NCBI RefSeq assembly: GCF_000721105.1
Contig: NZ_JOEV01000022.1
Coordinates: 1-64,000, forward strand
DNA: 64,000 nt
Source of the DNA: Streptomyces cellulosae
GTDB taxonomy: Bacteria; Actinomycetota; Actinomycetes; Streptomycetales; Streptomycetaceae
Direction of reading: 5' to 3'
The notes under the pieces were generated by a model. That model did no database searches. It saw only the letters and a list, made by a program, of their open reading frames with translations, and was not told where the DNA came from. How positions within the stretch are numbered: position 1 is the first letter of the stretch; each line of letters starts with the position of its first letter. Below, piece by piece: positions 1 through 8,849 of this stretch. A program made the translations under genes and the position numbers.

Positions 1-58
1 CACGAACAGCCCCATGCCAAGGCCACGGTATGGTGCGGCAGGTTCACAGTTTCATAGT
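1..58 (+). other. 23S-5S rRNA internal spacer
   Basis: This stretch immediately precedes the 5S rRNA and matches the usual Streptomyces spacer between the 23S and 5S genes. The 23S gene itself lies outside the window. Confidence 0.8.
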
Positions 59-177
59 GTTTCGGTGGTTATAGCGTGAGGGAAACGCCCGGTTACATTC
101 CGAACCCGGAAGCTAAGCCTTACAGCGCCGATGGTACTGCAGGGGGGACCCTGTGGGAGAGTAGGACGCCGCCGAAC
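59..177 (+). rRNA. 5S ribosomal RNA
   Basis: About 119 nt with the conserved actinobacterial 5S sequence. It begins GTTTCGGTGG and ends CGCCGCCGAAC, so the two ends pair to form helix I. The internal CCGAACCCGGAAGCTAAG block of loop B/helix III is intact. It is the last gene of an rRNA operon read on the plus strand and is followed at once by a terminator. Confidence 0.97.
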
Positions 178-191
178 AATCATTCAAAGAG

Positions 192-225
192 AAAAGGCCC
201 ACGCCTCATGGCGTGGGCCTTTTTG
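192..225 (+). terminator. rRNA operon terminator
   Basis: A perfect 14-bp stem (arms 192-205 and 210-223, AAAAGGCCCACGCC) with a 4-nt TCAT loop is followed by T-rich sequence. It lies 14 nt after the 5S rRNA, as expected for the intrinsic terminator of an rrn operon. Confidence 0.95.
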
Positions 226-256
226 TTTTTCCGGTTTGTTTTCCGGTTGGTTTGTC

Positions 257-943
257 TCAGGACGGACTCACCAATTTCGCGTCGTACGCCAGGATCACCG
301 CCTGGATGCGGTCCCTGGAGCCCGTCTTCGCGAGGATGCGGCCCACGTGGGTTTTTACCGTCGACTCCGCCAGGTGGAGGCGGGTGGCTATCTCGGTGTT
401 GGTCCAGCCCTTGCCGATGACCGTGAGGATCTCGCGTTCGCGGTCCGTGAGGGAGGCGAGGCGGGCGTCTTGCTGTTCCTGTTCTTGTTCCTGGTCGTCT
501 GTGAGGGGCCTCGACAGCGGGAGACGGTGGGCGTACGCGTCCAGGAGGCGGCGGGTGAGGCTGGGGGCCACCACCGCGTCGCCCGTCGCGACCGAGCGGA
601 TGCCCGAGAGCAGCTCCTCGGGCTGGGCGTCCTTGACGAGGAAACCGGAGGCGCCGGCGCGCAGGCCCGCGTAGGCGTACTCGTCGAGGTCGAACGTCGT
701 GAGGATCAGGACGCGGGTGCGGTCGCCGGCGGCGGTGATGCGGCGGGTGGCCTCGATGCCGTCCAGGCCGGGCATGCGGACGTCCATCAGGACGACATCG
801 GGGTGGAGGTCGGCCGACAGGCGGACCGCCTCGGTGCCGTTCGTCGCCTCGGACAGCACCGTCATGTCGTCCTGGCTCTCCAGCAGCATGCGGAAGCCGA
901 AGCGCTGGAGGGGCTGGTCGTCGGCGATGAGGACCGTGGTCAC
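257..943 (-). CDS. NarL/FixJ-family response regulator
   Basis: 228 aa. The receiver domain (about residues 1-120) has the acidic pair DD at residues 8-9, the phospho-acceptor Asp in VVLMDVRMPG and the conserved Lys in FLVKDA. A LuxR-type helix-turn-helix follows at the C-terminus (LTDREREIL, then TNTEIATRL and STVKTHV). It is the cytoplasmic output of the histidine kinase just upstream, whose stop overlaps this start by 4 nt (ATGA), so the pair is translationally coupled. The signal is not evident. DesR- or LiaR-like systems have this architecture. Confidence 0.95.
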   Translation of the reverse strand: MTTVLIADDQPLQRFGFRMLLESQDDMTVLSEATNGTEAVRLSADLHPDVVLMDVRMPGLDGIEATRRITAAGDRTRVLILTTFDLDEYAYAGLRAGASGFLVKDAQPEELLSGIRSVATGDAVVAPSLTRRLLDAYAHRLPLSRPLTDDQEQEQEQQDARLASLTDREREILTVIGKGWTNTEIATRLHLAESTVKTHVGRILAKTGSRDRIQAVILAYDAKLVSPS

Positions 944-2241
944 TGCGGGGACTCCTCCGGGAGGTGAAGGTGGACACGCCAGCCCTGATCGGGGGCCTGG
1001 CGGGGGCCGGCTTCCAGTGTGCCGTCGTACAAGGACGTTCGTTCACGCATCCCGGGGATGCCGCGGCCCGCGGTGCCGTGGGCGGGATCGCCGCGGCCCG
1101 TGTCGGTCACCGTGACGGTCACGGCGCCCTGACCCTCGTAGGAGAGGGCGATGTGTGAGGTGGCGCCGGGGCCCGCGTGTTTCAGGGTGTTGGTGAGGGC
1201 TTCCTGGATGACCCGGTAGACGGTGAGCTGGCGGCCCGGGGCGAGGGTCGGAGTGCCGTGGACGGTGGTGCGGACGGGGAGGCCCGCGGAACGTACGCCG
1301 GCGATGAGGTGGTCGAGGTCGGTGAGGGTGGGTTGAGGGGCCAGGTCGGGGGCCTGGTGTTTCTCCTCGTCCCGCAGGACGTCCAAGAGGCGGCGGAGTT
1401 CGGTCAGGGCCTGGCGGCTGGTGGTGGAGATGGCGTTGAGGGCCAGGGCGGCGCGTTCGGGGGACTTGGTGGCGGCGTAGCGGCCGCCGTCGGCGAGGCC
1501 GGTGATGACGGAGAGGTTGTGGCCGATGATGTCGTGCATCTCACGGGCTATGCGGGCGCGTTCGGCGGCGGCGGCGAGGCGGGCCTGCTGGTCGCGTTCG
1601 ATCTCCAGGCGGCGGGCGCGGTCCTCCATGGCCTCGGTGTAGTTGCGGCGGGTGCGGACCGTGATGCCGATCGCCGCCGCCACGGCGATCGACATCAGCA
1701 TCGGGACGATGTCCTGGTCCGCGCCTCCGCGCGAGTGGCGCGTGGCCATGACGGCGGCGGGGGTGATGGTCACGGCCGTCGCCCACCACAGGGTGCGCGG
1801 AGGTCGGCGCATGGCGAGGTGGAAGACGACCAGCAGGTGGAGCAGCGAGGCCTGGAGGGCGGCTCCGGTCCAGGCGTTGACCAGGGCGGCCGGGGCCATG
1901 GCGAGGAGTACGGCGCGGGGATGGGTGCGGCGCAGGACAAGTGGGAGGGAAAGCGCCAGGGTCAGGGTGAGGAGCAGCCAGCCGGGTGTGTCGGCGTTGC
2001 GGGTGACGTTGCGCCAGCCGCCGCCGACGTAGTCGATCAGGGCCGCCACCACCCAGAAGCCGGTGAGGTGGAGGTCCCAGACGAGGGGATGGCGGCGGTC
2101 GAAGGCGCGGACGCGCCGACTGACGCGCTGGACCCACTCGGTGAGGGGTTCTGCCGGGCGTTCCTGCGGCGCCTGCCGCTGTGCTGTGTGTTCTTGTGCC
2201 GCCGGGTCCCGCGTCGCCAGTTCTTCCGCCACGGAGTCCAT
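940..2241 (-). CDS. Sensor histidine kinase (NarL-type partner)
   Basis: 433 aa if started at ATG 2241. An upstream in-frame ATG at 2328 would run into the divergent acetyltransferase and across the shared dyad, so I prefer 2241. A hydrophobic N-terminal half with several membrane segments (about residues 35-190) is followed by a coiled linker, the HisKA_3 motif with phospho-acceptor His (AREMHDIIGHNLS), and an HATPase_c domain with VIQEALTNTLKHA (N box) and GRGIPGMRER (G box). This is a membrane sensor that phosphorylates the regulator encoded downstream. The ligand is unknown. Confidence 0.93.
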   Translation of the reverse strand: MDSVAEELATRDPAAQEHTAQRQAPQERPAEPLTEWVQRVSRRVRAFDRRHPLVWDLHLTGFWVVAALIDYVGGGWRNVTRNADTPGWLLLTLTLALSLPLVLRRTHPRAVLLAMAPAALVNAWTGAALQASLLHLLVVFHLAMRRPPRTLWWATAVTITPAAVMATRHSRGGADQDIVPMLMSIAVAAAIGITVRTRRNYTEAMEDRARRLEIERDQQARLAAAAERARIAREMHDIIGHNLSVITGLADGGRYAATKSPERAALALNAISTTSRQALTELRRLLDVLRDEEKHQAPDLAPQPTLTDLDHLIAGVRSAGLPVRTTVHGTPTLAPGRQLTVYRVIQEALTNTLKHAGPGATSHIALSYEGQGAVTVTVTDTGRGDPAHGTAGRGIPGMRERTSLYDGTLEAGPRQAPDQGWRVHLHLPEESPQ

Positions 2242-2299
2242 CGTGGCGGCGTGGTCGTCGTTGGCACAGGTCCCGGGGGCGTATGTGACGTGAGGGGGG

Positions 2300-2315
2300 T
2301 AGTACCGGGGTACTA
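2300..2315. promoter_or_regulatory. Perfect dyad between divergent genes
   Basis: A 7-bp inverted repeat, TAGTACC-GG-GGTACTA, lies in the intergenic gap between the histidine kinase and the acetyltransferase. It ends 11 nt before the acetyltransferase ATG and overlaps the likely -10 region. It is a plausible operator for the adjacent response regulator, which is an inference from position and symmetry. Confidence 0.6.
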
Positions 2316-2326
2316 GCGTGGCGCGC

Positions 2327-2881
2327 ATGAGTAGCTATGTGATCCGGTCCGTCCGGGCTGATGAGTGGTCTGCCGTGAAGGAGTTGCGGCTCGCGGCGCT
2401 GCGGGATCCGGTCGCGCATCTCGCTTTTCTGGAGACGCACGAGGAGGCCGCGGCCAAGCCGGACTCCTTCTGGAAGGAGCGGACGGCCGGTGGTGCCGAG
2501 GGCGCTCTCGACGTGCAGCAGATCATCGCCGAGGGCCCCGACGGGCAGTGGGTCGGGACGCTGACCGTGCTGGTGGAGGAGCCCGGGACGCGGGACTGGG
2601 CCGGGTTCCCGGTGGAGCGGAGGCAGGGGCACATCGTCGGGGTGTTCGTACGGCCCGAGGAGCGCGGGAACGGGCTGACCGAGGTGCTGTTCGACGCCGG
2701 CCTGGAGTGGGCCTGGGGACGCGGGGCGGAGCGGGTGCGGCTGATCGTGCACGAGGAGAACGGGCGGGCCCAGCGGTTCTATCGCAAGGTCGGGTTCGTG
2801 CCGAGTGGGCGCACCGTCCCGTTGGCGGCGGCGCCGGGGGAGACCGAGTTGGAGTTCGTGCTGGAGCGGGGGCGGGACTGA
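2327..2881 (+). CDS. GNAT family N-acetyltransferase
   Basis: 184 aa with the acetyl-CoA binding motif A of GNAT enzymes (GVFVRPEERGNGLTEVL, residues about 102-118) and the motif B tail VHEENGRAQRFYRKVGF. It probably transfers an acetyl group from acetyl-CoA to a small amine. The substrate cannot be read from the sequence. I chose ATG 2327 over GTG 2318. No ribosome-binding site is visible and TAGCGT lies 7 nt upstream, so the mRNA is probably leaderless, which is common in Streptomyces. It is divergent from the two-component system. Confidence 0.9.
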   Translation: MSSYVIRSVRADEWSAVKELRLAALRDPVAHLAFLETHEEAAAKPDSFWKERTAGGAEGALDVQQIIAEGPDGQWVGTLTVLVEEPGTRDWAGFPVERRQGHIVGVFVRPEERGNGLTEVLFDAGLEWAWGRGAERVRLIVHEENGRAQRFYRKVGFVPSGRTVPLAAAPGETELEFVLERGRD

Positions 2882-2889
2882 CAGGACCG

Positions 2890-4506
2890 CTATACCGGGA
2901 GTTCGGCGTTCGGCCAGCGAGTGCGAGCCTGCTCCCGGGAGCGGAGGAGGGCGAGCGTCGGCATGCCGCGGTCCGCTCCGGTGGCCAGCAGCTCGGGGAG
3001 CTGGGGAAGCGGAGCCACGGCGGCGACGTCGTCCAGGACGAGGGTGAGTGGTGGGTCGAGGCGACCGGAGGATGACCGTTCGGCCATGTGCCGGCCGCGC
3101 TCGACCACGCTTGAGGTGAGGGCCGTGAGGAGGGGCATCGCGCCCGGGTTGGTGCGGGGGTCCTCGATGGATTCACCCACCACGTAAAGCGTGCCCCCTT
3201 CGTCCACGAAGGAATCCAAGGCGAGGGCATCAGTTCGGTTGGGAGTGCATGCCTCGCGGATGTTGACCGTGGAGAGGGCGGCGAGGGCTCGGGCGGCCAG
3301 TTCCTGGGCGATGTCCCGGCGTTCGGGGTGGGCGGTGAGGGCGGCCTCGAGTTCGCCGGCGGAGCCGGGTGCCGCCTTGGGGTTCGTACGGAGGGTGCGG
3401 ACGGCGTCCTGGATCTGGGCGCCCTGGGACCAGCGGTGGACGTGGCGGACGGTGCGGCCGTCGATGGCGGCGGCGTGCAGGTAGCTGCGCAGGAGCGTCT
3501 CGGCCACGTCGGTGACGGCCTGGTCGATCTTCGCGGTGGGGCGGATGGGGGCGAGCAGGGCGGTGGCTCTGGCCGCCGCGGTCTGCTTGCTCTCGCAACC
3601 CGTCGTGGGGGACCAGTGGAGGCGAGCCGGGGTGTCGCAGAGGTGCGTGGGGTCGTAGACGTGGACCGGGCCGAGTTTGGCGCGGGCGTCCTTGGTGTCC
3701 AGCCAGAGGGCGGGGTTCGAGGTGAGGACGAGCGCGGGGCCCTCCGCGTCGCGTACGGCCTGGGCGGCGGCGGGGTGGCGGATTGCCGGGGAGCCGTAAT
3801 GGACCGCGGGGGTTTCCCAACCGCCCGGTTGCTGCAGGGGCTGCGGCAATGACTGCGTCAGTGGCTGTGGCTGTGGCTGTGGCTGAGCGTAGGGCGGCTG
3901 TGCGAGCGCCGGCTGTGGCGCGAACGGCGGCTGTTGCTCCAGTGGGGGCTGCCCCGGGGCCGGCCCCGGGGCCTGTCCAGGAGTCGGTCTCGGGGACGGG
4001 ACCTCGTACGTCGGTGTGGCCGGTGCGGGTGTGGTGGGTGCGGGCATGGCGGGTGGTGTGGCGGCTGTCGGCCGGTACTCGGTGCCCGTCGGTTCGGCGG
4101 CCGGTGTTCCCCAGCCTGACCTGGCCTCGGTCTTCCTCCGTGCCCGTACCGCTCTCCAGCGGGCCACGGTGCCCAGGATGAACACCGTCAGGACGACCAG
4201 GATCATCAGCTGGCCGATGAACAGGCCCCAGAAGAGGCCGTAGCCGGACAGGGCGGTGGCGTGGGCGTCGGGCCAGGCGCCGGGGAGGTCGTGGGGTCGG
4301 GCGATCAGCCGGCGCATGGCCAGGGGGGTGCGGGTGAAGGTGACGCCGTCCGGCCAGGAACCGTGGCTGAACACGGAGGCCAGGCCGGTGGCCGTCCAGA
4401 CCAGGACCGTCATGCCGAGCAGGAAGGCGAGTATGCCGACCAGCAGGCCGTCGGGGATGCCTCCCTGGCCGTTCGGCCGGCGGTCGCGCTCGTCACCCGG
4501 TCTCAT
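2890..4506 (-). CDS. TraD/TraG-like coupling protein (cmdA-like)
   Basis: 538 aa. The N-terminus has two membrane segments (about residues 18-45 and 87-113). A Pro/Gln-rich linker (about 130-240) follows, then a C-terminal domain similar to the TraM-binding region of TraD/TraG (LVLTSNPALWLDTKDARAK, YVVGESIEDPRTNPGAM, LTLVLDDVAAVAPLPQLPELL). No intact Walker A is visible, so it may be a degenerate coupling ATPase. It is the last gene of the six-gene minus-strand cluster and starts 31 nt after the true frame of the VirB4-like gene ends. In S. coelicolor the matching cluster is cmdABCDEF (SCO4126-4131), affecting differentiation. That mapping is from memory. Confidence 0.8.
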   Translation of the reverse strand: MRPGDERDRRPNGQGGIPDGLLVGILAFLLGMTVLVWTATGLASVFSHGSWPDGVTFTRTPLAMRRLIARPHDLPGAWPDAHATALSGYGLFWGLFIGQLMILVVLTVFILGTVARWRAVRARRKTEARSGWGTPAAEPTGTEYRPTAATPPAMPAPTTPAPATPTYEVPSPRPTPGQAPGPAPGQPPLEQQPPFAPQPALAQPPYAQPQPQPQPLTQSLPQPLQQPGGWETPAVHYGSPAIRHPAAAQAVRDAEGPALVLTSNPALWLDTKDARAKLGPVHVYDPTHLCDTPARLHWSPTTGCESKQTAAARATALLAPIRPTAKIDQAVTDVAETLLRSYLHAAAIDGRTVRHVHRWSQGAQIQDAVRTLRTNPKAAPGSAGELEAALTAHPERRDIAQELAARALAALSTVNIREACTPNRTDALALDSFVDEGGTLYVVGESIEDPRTNPGAMPLLTALTSSVVERGRHMAERSSSGRLDPPLTLVLDDVAAVAPLPQLPELLATGADRGMPTLALLRSREQARTRWPNAELPV

Positions 4507-4537
4507 GTGTCCCCGCTCCCCGCTCTCCCCTTACGAC

Positions 4538-5954
4538 TTACGCCACCGTCGACTCGGAGTCGCCGAGGTGGTGTTCCACGAACGCGGCCGCCCGTTCCTC
4601 CGCCTCCAGCTCGGCGGCGCGCAGGGCGTCGTCGGTCAGCTGGTGGTCCAGGGACGACTCGGTCATCGCGCGGTCGGTGAAGACGAGGGGCCGTTCCGTC
4701 TCCGTGACCAGGTGTTTGACGACCTGGACGTTGCCGTTGACGTCCCACACCGCGATGCCGGGTGTGAGGGACGGGATGATCTCCACGGCCCAGCGGGGCA
4801 GGCCGAGCACCCGGCCGGTGGCACGCGCCTCGTCCGCCTTCTGGGCGTAGATCGTCCGTGTGGACGCCATCTTCAGGATCGCGGCCGCTTCCTTCGCCGC
4901 CGCTCCGTCCACGACGTCCGAGAGGTGGTGGACCACCGCCACGAAGGACAGGCCCAGGCGGCGGCCGAACTTCAGCAGCCGTTGGAAGAGCTGGGCGACG
5001 AAGGGGCTGTTGATGATGTGCCAGGCCTCCTCGACCAGGAAGATGCGCTTCTTCCGGTCGGGGCGGATCCAGGTGTGCTCCAGCCAGACGCCGACGATCG
5101 CCATGAGGATGGGCATGGCGATGGAGTTGCGGTCGATGTGGGACAGGTCGAAGACGATCAGGGGGGGCGTCGAGGTCGATGCCGACCGTCGTGGGGCCGT
5201 CGAACATGCCGCGCAGGTCACCGTCGACCAGGCGGTCCAGGACGAGGGCGACGTCCAGTCCCCATGCCCGTACGTCGTCAAGGGCGACGTTCATCGCCTC
5301 GGCGGACTCCGGCTCGGGGTGCCGTAGCTGCTCGACGATGTCCATCAGGACGGGCTGGCGTTCGACGATCGTCTCGTTGACGTAGGCGTGGGCGACCTTG
5401 AGGGCGAAACCGGAGCGTTCGTCCAGGCCGTGGCCCATCGCCACTTCGATGATGGTGCGCAGGAGCGCGAGCTGGCCCGTGGTGGTGATCGCGGGGTCGA
5501 GCGGGTTGAGCCGGATGCCCTGGTCGAGTGCCGCCATCGGGTCCAGCCGGATCGGCGTTATGCCCAGCTCCCGCGCGATGAGGTTCCACTCACCGGCGCC
5601 GTCCTCGCCCTGGGCGTCGAGGACGACGACCTGACGGTCGCGGAAGCGCAGCTGGCGCAGGACGTACGTCTTCTCCAGCGCCGACTTGCCGTTGCCGGAC
5701 TCGCCGAGGACCAGCCAGTGCGGGGCCGGGAGCTGTTGGCCGTACAGCTGGAAGGGGTCGTAGATGTACCCCTTCCCGGAGTAGACCTCGCGGCCGATGA
5801 TGACGCCCGAGTCGCCGAGGCCGGGGGCGGCGGTCGGGAGGTAGACGGCCTGGGCCTGGCCCGTGGAGGTGCGTACCGGCAGGCGGGTCGTCTCGACCTT
5901 TCCGAAGAGGAAGGACGTGAAGGCGTCGGTGAGGATGGACATCGGATCCCGCAT
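4538..5954 (-). pseudogene. VirB4/TraC-like ATPase, frameshifted (cmdB-like)
   Basis: The upstream part (about 260 codons from ATG 5954, RBS-like AGGGGC) carries Walker A (VLGESGNGKSALEK) and RQVVVLDAQGEDG. The downstream part, in another frame ending at 4538, carries the Walker B-like RIFLVEEAWHIIN and the RLGLSFVAVVHHLSD block of conjugative ATPases. The frames meet at a run of seven G at 5161-5167 (plus strand). With six G they join as a continuous protein of about 471 aa. As written, the frame runs on to a spurious stop at 4503. This could be a sequencing error in a homopolymer, a true null allele or slippage. The protein would power transfer or assembly of the membrane complex encoded by its neighbours. 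Confidence 0.82.
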
Positions 5955-5964
5955 GCGGCAGCCC

Positions 5965-7524
5965 CTACCTTCGAATGCCGGTGGCGAACGGAAGGGTGTT
6001 CACGAAGGCGCGATGGTGCTCGCGGTCGCACCACTCCAGTTTCAGGTACGACTTTCCGGCCGACGCCCGGATGGTCCGCTTGTCGCGGGCCAGGGCCTCG
6101 GGGTTACGGGAGGAGACGGTGATGTAGCCGACCAGGTTGACGCCGGCCGCGCCGCTCGCGAGGTCCTCGCCGCGCTGGTCGAGGCGGTTGTGGGCGGCGA
6201 TGTCGCGGGGGTCGACGGTGCGGTTCATCTTGGCGGCGCGGGAGGCCTCGGCCTCGTCGTTGGTCTTTTCGGTCAACATGCGTTCGATGGCTACCTCGGT
6301 GGGCTCGAGATCCATCGTCACGGCGACCGTTCGGATGACGTCCGGGGTGTGGACGAGGAGCGGCGCCAGGAAGTTGACGCCCACCGGGGTCATCGGCCAT
6401 TCCTTCACCCAGGCGGTGGCGTGGCACCAGGGCGCGCGGGTGGACGACTCCCTCGTCTTGGCCTGGAGGTACGTCGGCTCCATGGCGTCCAGCTCGGCCG
6501 GCCAGGCGTTGCGCTTGGTCATCGCCTGGATGTGGTCGATGGGGTGGTCCGGGTCGTACATGGAGTGGATGAGGGACGCGAGACGGCCCTGGCCCAGCGG
6601 CTGGCGCACGCGGATGTCCGCCTCCTGGAGGCGGGAGCAGATGTCCGTCAGCTCGCGGGCCATGACGACGGCGAGACCGGCGTCCCGGTCCAGCTTGCGG
6701 CCGTTGTGCGGCCGTGCCGCCCGCGCCATGGCGTGCGCCTCGGCGGCGAGCTCGCGGGTGAAGTGCATACAGGCGACGAGGTACGCCCGGTGCTGCTCGC
6801 TGCTCGTCGACACCATCGACTGCAGTTGGTCGTACGACTCCTGCAGCCAGGGCAGCGCCTTCTCGTCCCCGCGTACGGCGACGTCCTTGGCGTGGGCGTC
6901 GGGGTCGGCGGGCAGGGTGCGGGCGAGCATCTGCAGGCGGGTGACGAAGCCGTCGCCGTTGGCCACGTGCTTGAGGAGCGTGCCGAAGCGGTCGACGAGG
7001 GCTTCCTGGTCCTCGCTGTCGCGCAGGCCGACGCCGGGTCCCTCGATCTCGATGGCCGCGGTGACGGTTCTGCGGTCCGCGTGCAGGAGTACGGCGATCT
7101 CGTCGGGGCCGAACGGCGCGGCGAGCCAGTTGATGCGGCCGATCCCCGGGGGAGGGCCGATCTCCACCTCCCGCCCGTCGAGGCGGACGCCGGCCTCGAT
7201 GACACCGGAACGGTAGGTGGCGCTCTGCTTGAGGGTGCGCTTGTAGCTGCGGTTGATCTCGAACCACTTGTAGAACGTGCGGCGCTTGTACGGCACGTAG
7301 ACCGCGGCCAGCGCCACCATGGGGAAGCCCATCAGCAGGACGATGCGCAGGGACAGCACCGGGACGAGGAGCCCGCACATCATGCCGAGGAACGCGCCGC
7401 CGATGATGAGCGCGATCTCGCCGGTCTCACGATTCCTGCCGACGATCGCGTTCGGCCGGGCGCGGCCGATCAGATATGTACGGCGGGGCGTGACCGTATG
7501 GGACACGTGGGACTCGGTCGTCAA
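5965..7524 (-). CDS. SCO6880-family integral membrane protein (cmdC-like)
   Basis: 519 aa. The N-terminus resembles PrgI/SCO6880-type conjugation proteins, with two adjacent hydrophobic segments at about residues 38-75 (ALIIGGAFLGMMCGLLVPVL and the following stretch). A long soluble region follows, similar to the N-terminal part of VirB4-associated proteins, without a visible nucleotide-binding motif. The start is TTG at 7524 with GGGAGG about 9 nt upstream. It overlaps the upstream gene's TGA (TTGA), so the two are coupled. It probably anchors the VirB4-like ATPase encoded 10 nt downstream. Confidence 0.8.
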   Translation of the reverse strand: MTTESHVSHTVTPRRTYLIGRARPNAIVGRNRETGEIALIIGGAFLGMMCGLLVPVLSLRIVLLMGFPMVALAAVYVPYKRRTFYKWFEINRSYKRTLKQSATYRSGVIEAGVRLDGREVEIGPPPGIGRINWLAAPFGPDEIAVLLHADRRTVTAAIEIEGPGVGLRDSEDQEALVDRFGTLLKHVANGDGFVTRLQMLARTLPADPDAHAKDVAVRGDEKALPWLQESYDQLQSMVSTSSEQHRAYLVACMHFTRELAAEAHAMARAARPHNGRKLDRDAGLAVVMARELTDICSRLQEADIRVRQPLGQGRLASLIHSMYDPDHPIDHIQAMTKRNAWPAELDAMEPTYLQAKTRESSTRAPWCHATAWVKEWPMTPVGVNFLAPLLVHTPDVIRTVAVTMDLEPTEVAIERMLTEKTNDEAEASRAAKMNRTVDPRDIAAHNRLDQRGEDLASGAAGVNLVGYITVSSRNPEALARDKRTIRASAGKSYLKLEWCDREHHRAFVNTLPFATGIRR

Positions 7525-8849
7525 CGCCCTTCACCTCCCGTGCTGTTGGTACTGCTGTTGCGGGTGTTGCTGGCGTGAGGGGTGTTCACCGGGCTGCCCG
7601 CGCGGGGAACGGGGGCCGCGGAGGGGACAGAACCGCCGCCTCCGTTCGGGGAGCGCGTGCTGTGCGCGGCGACACCGCCGGACGCCGGATTGCTCGGACG
7701 GGCACCGCCGCCCTGGCCCGCACCGCCGTTGTTGTCGGCGCGGGAGCTGTGCGTCTTGATGCCCTGGGCGACCAGGGTCGCGGGGGAGGTCATGACGGCC
7801 GCGGCCTTGCCCTCGGCGCCCTGCATGATGCGGTTGCTGCGGGAGTTGGCGATCTCGTCGCCGAAGCCGGGGACGAAGCGGTAGATCATCGCGCTGGCGA
7901 AGATGGCGAGCAGGATGATGGCGAGACCGGACACGACGGCGGCGAGCGAGTCGGGGCCGCCGTCCGAGGCGAGGGCGCCGGCGAGGCCGAGGACGATCAC
8001 GATCACCGGCTTCACCAGGATCACCGCGATCATCACGCCCGCCCAGCGGCGGACGTGACCCCAGAGATTCTTGTCGACCAGGCCGGCGTAGACGACGACG
8101 CCGAGCAGGGCGCCGACATACAGCAGGACGGCCCTCAGGTACAGCTCCAGGTAGAGGACACCGGCCGCGACGATCGACACCAGCGACACCAGCATCAGCA
8201 TGATCGGGCCGCCGCCGATGTCGTCGCCCTTGTTGAGGGCCTCCGAGAACGTGCCGAAGAACGTGTCCGTCTGATTGCCCGTCGTCTTCGCGAGGACATC
8301 GCTGATGCTGTCCGTCGCGGAGACGACGGTGTACAGGATCAGCGGGGTGAAGGCGGAGGCGAGCACGGTGAGCCAGAGGAAGCCGACCGCTTCGCTGATG
8401 GCGGTGGTCAGCGGCACGCCGCGCACGGCCCGCTTGGCGACGGCAAGCAGCCACAGCAGCAGCGTGAGGATCGCGGACGCGGCGAAGACGACGGCGTACT
8501 GCTGGAGGAACTTCGGGTTGGTGAAGTCGACGTTGGCGGTCTCCTTCACGGCCTTGCTGAGCTGGTCGACGGTCCAGGACGCGGCGTCGGCACAGCCCCT
8601 TGCCAGGGAGGAGAGGGGGTCGAGGGTGTCGGTGAGGGGGGTGGTGCCGCCGCGGCGGGCTCCGCCGGTGGAGCCGCTGCCTTGTTCGCAGTAGTCCTTG
8701 GCGGGGCCGTGGATCAGGTCGCAGGGGTCGTTGCTCGCAGTGGGCGAAGGCGTGGGTGCCGCCCAGGCCCGCGTGGCCATCAGCACGGCTGCGGTCTGCA
8801 CCGCCGTGACGGCGGCAGCCAGATTGAGTACGCGGTGGCTAGCGGGCAT
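7521..8849 (-). CDS. Polytopic TrbL/VirB6-like membrane protein (cmdD-like)
   Basis: 442 aa from ATG 8849, which has a GGAGGG Shine-Dalgarno. A signal peptide (to about residue 30, ending TRAWAAP) is followed by a short extracytoplasmic stretch with two Cys pairs, then five to seven hydrophobic segments (about residues 110-320), and a Ser/Asn/Gly-rich low-complexity tail of about 90 residues. Size and layout fit TrbL/VirB6-type channel components of secretion systems. It overlaps the upstream gene's stop by 11 nt and the downstream gene's start by 3-4 nt. Confidence 0.8.
   Translation of the reverse strand: MPASHRVLNLAAAVTAVQTAAVLMATRAWAAPTPSPTASNDPCDLIHGPAKDYCEQGSGSTGGARRGGTTPLTDTLDPLSSLARGCADAASWTVDQLSKAVKETANVDFTNPKFLQQYAVVFAASAILTLLLWLLAVAKRAVRGVPLTTAISEAVGFLWLTVLASAFTPLILYTVVSATDSISDVLAKTTGNQTDTFFGTFSEALNKGDDIGGGPIMLMLVSLVSIVAAGVLYLELYLRAVLLYVGALLGVVVYAGLVDKNLWGHVRRWAGVMIAVILVKPVIVIVLGLAGALASDGGPDSLAAVVSGLAIILLAIFASAMIYRFVPGFGDEIANSRSNRIMQGAEGKAAAVMTSPATLVAQGIKTHSSRADNNGGAGQGGGARPSNPASGGVAAHSTRSPNGGGGSVPSAAPVPRAGSPVNTPHASNTRNSSTNSTGGEGR

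Noticed and set aside
131..967. Frames overlapping the 5S rRNA and the response regulator
   Set aside because: They run across rRNA and a terminator and are antisense to a clear response regulator.
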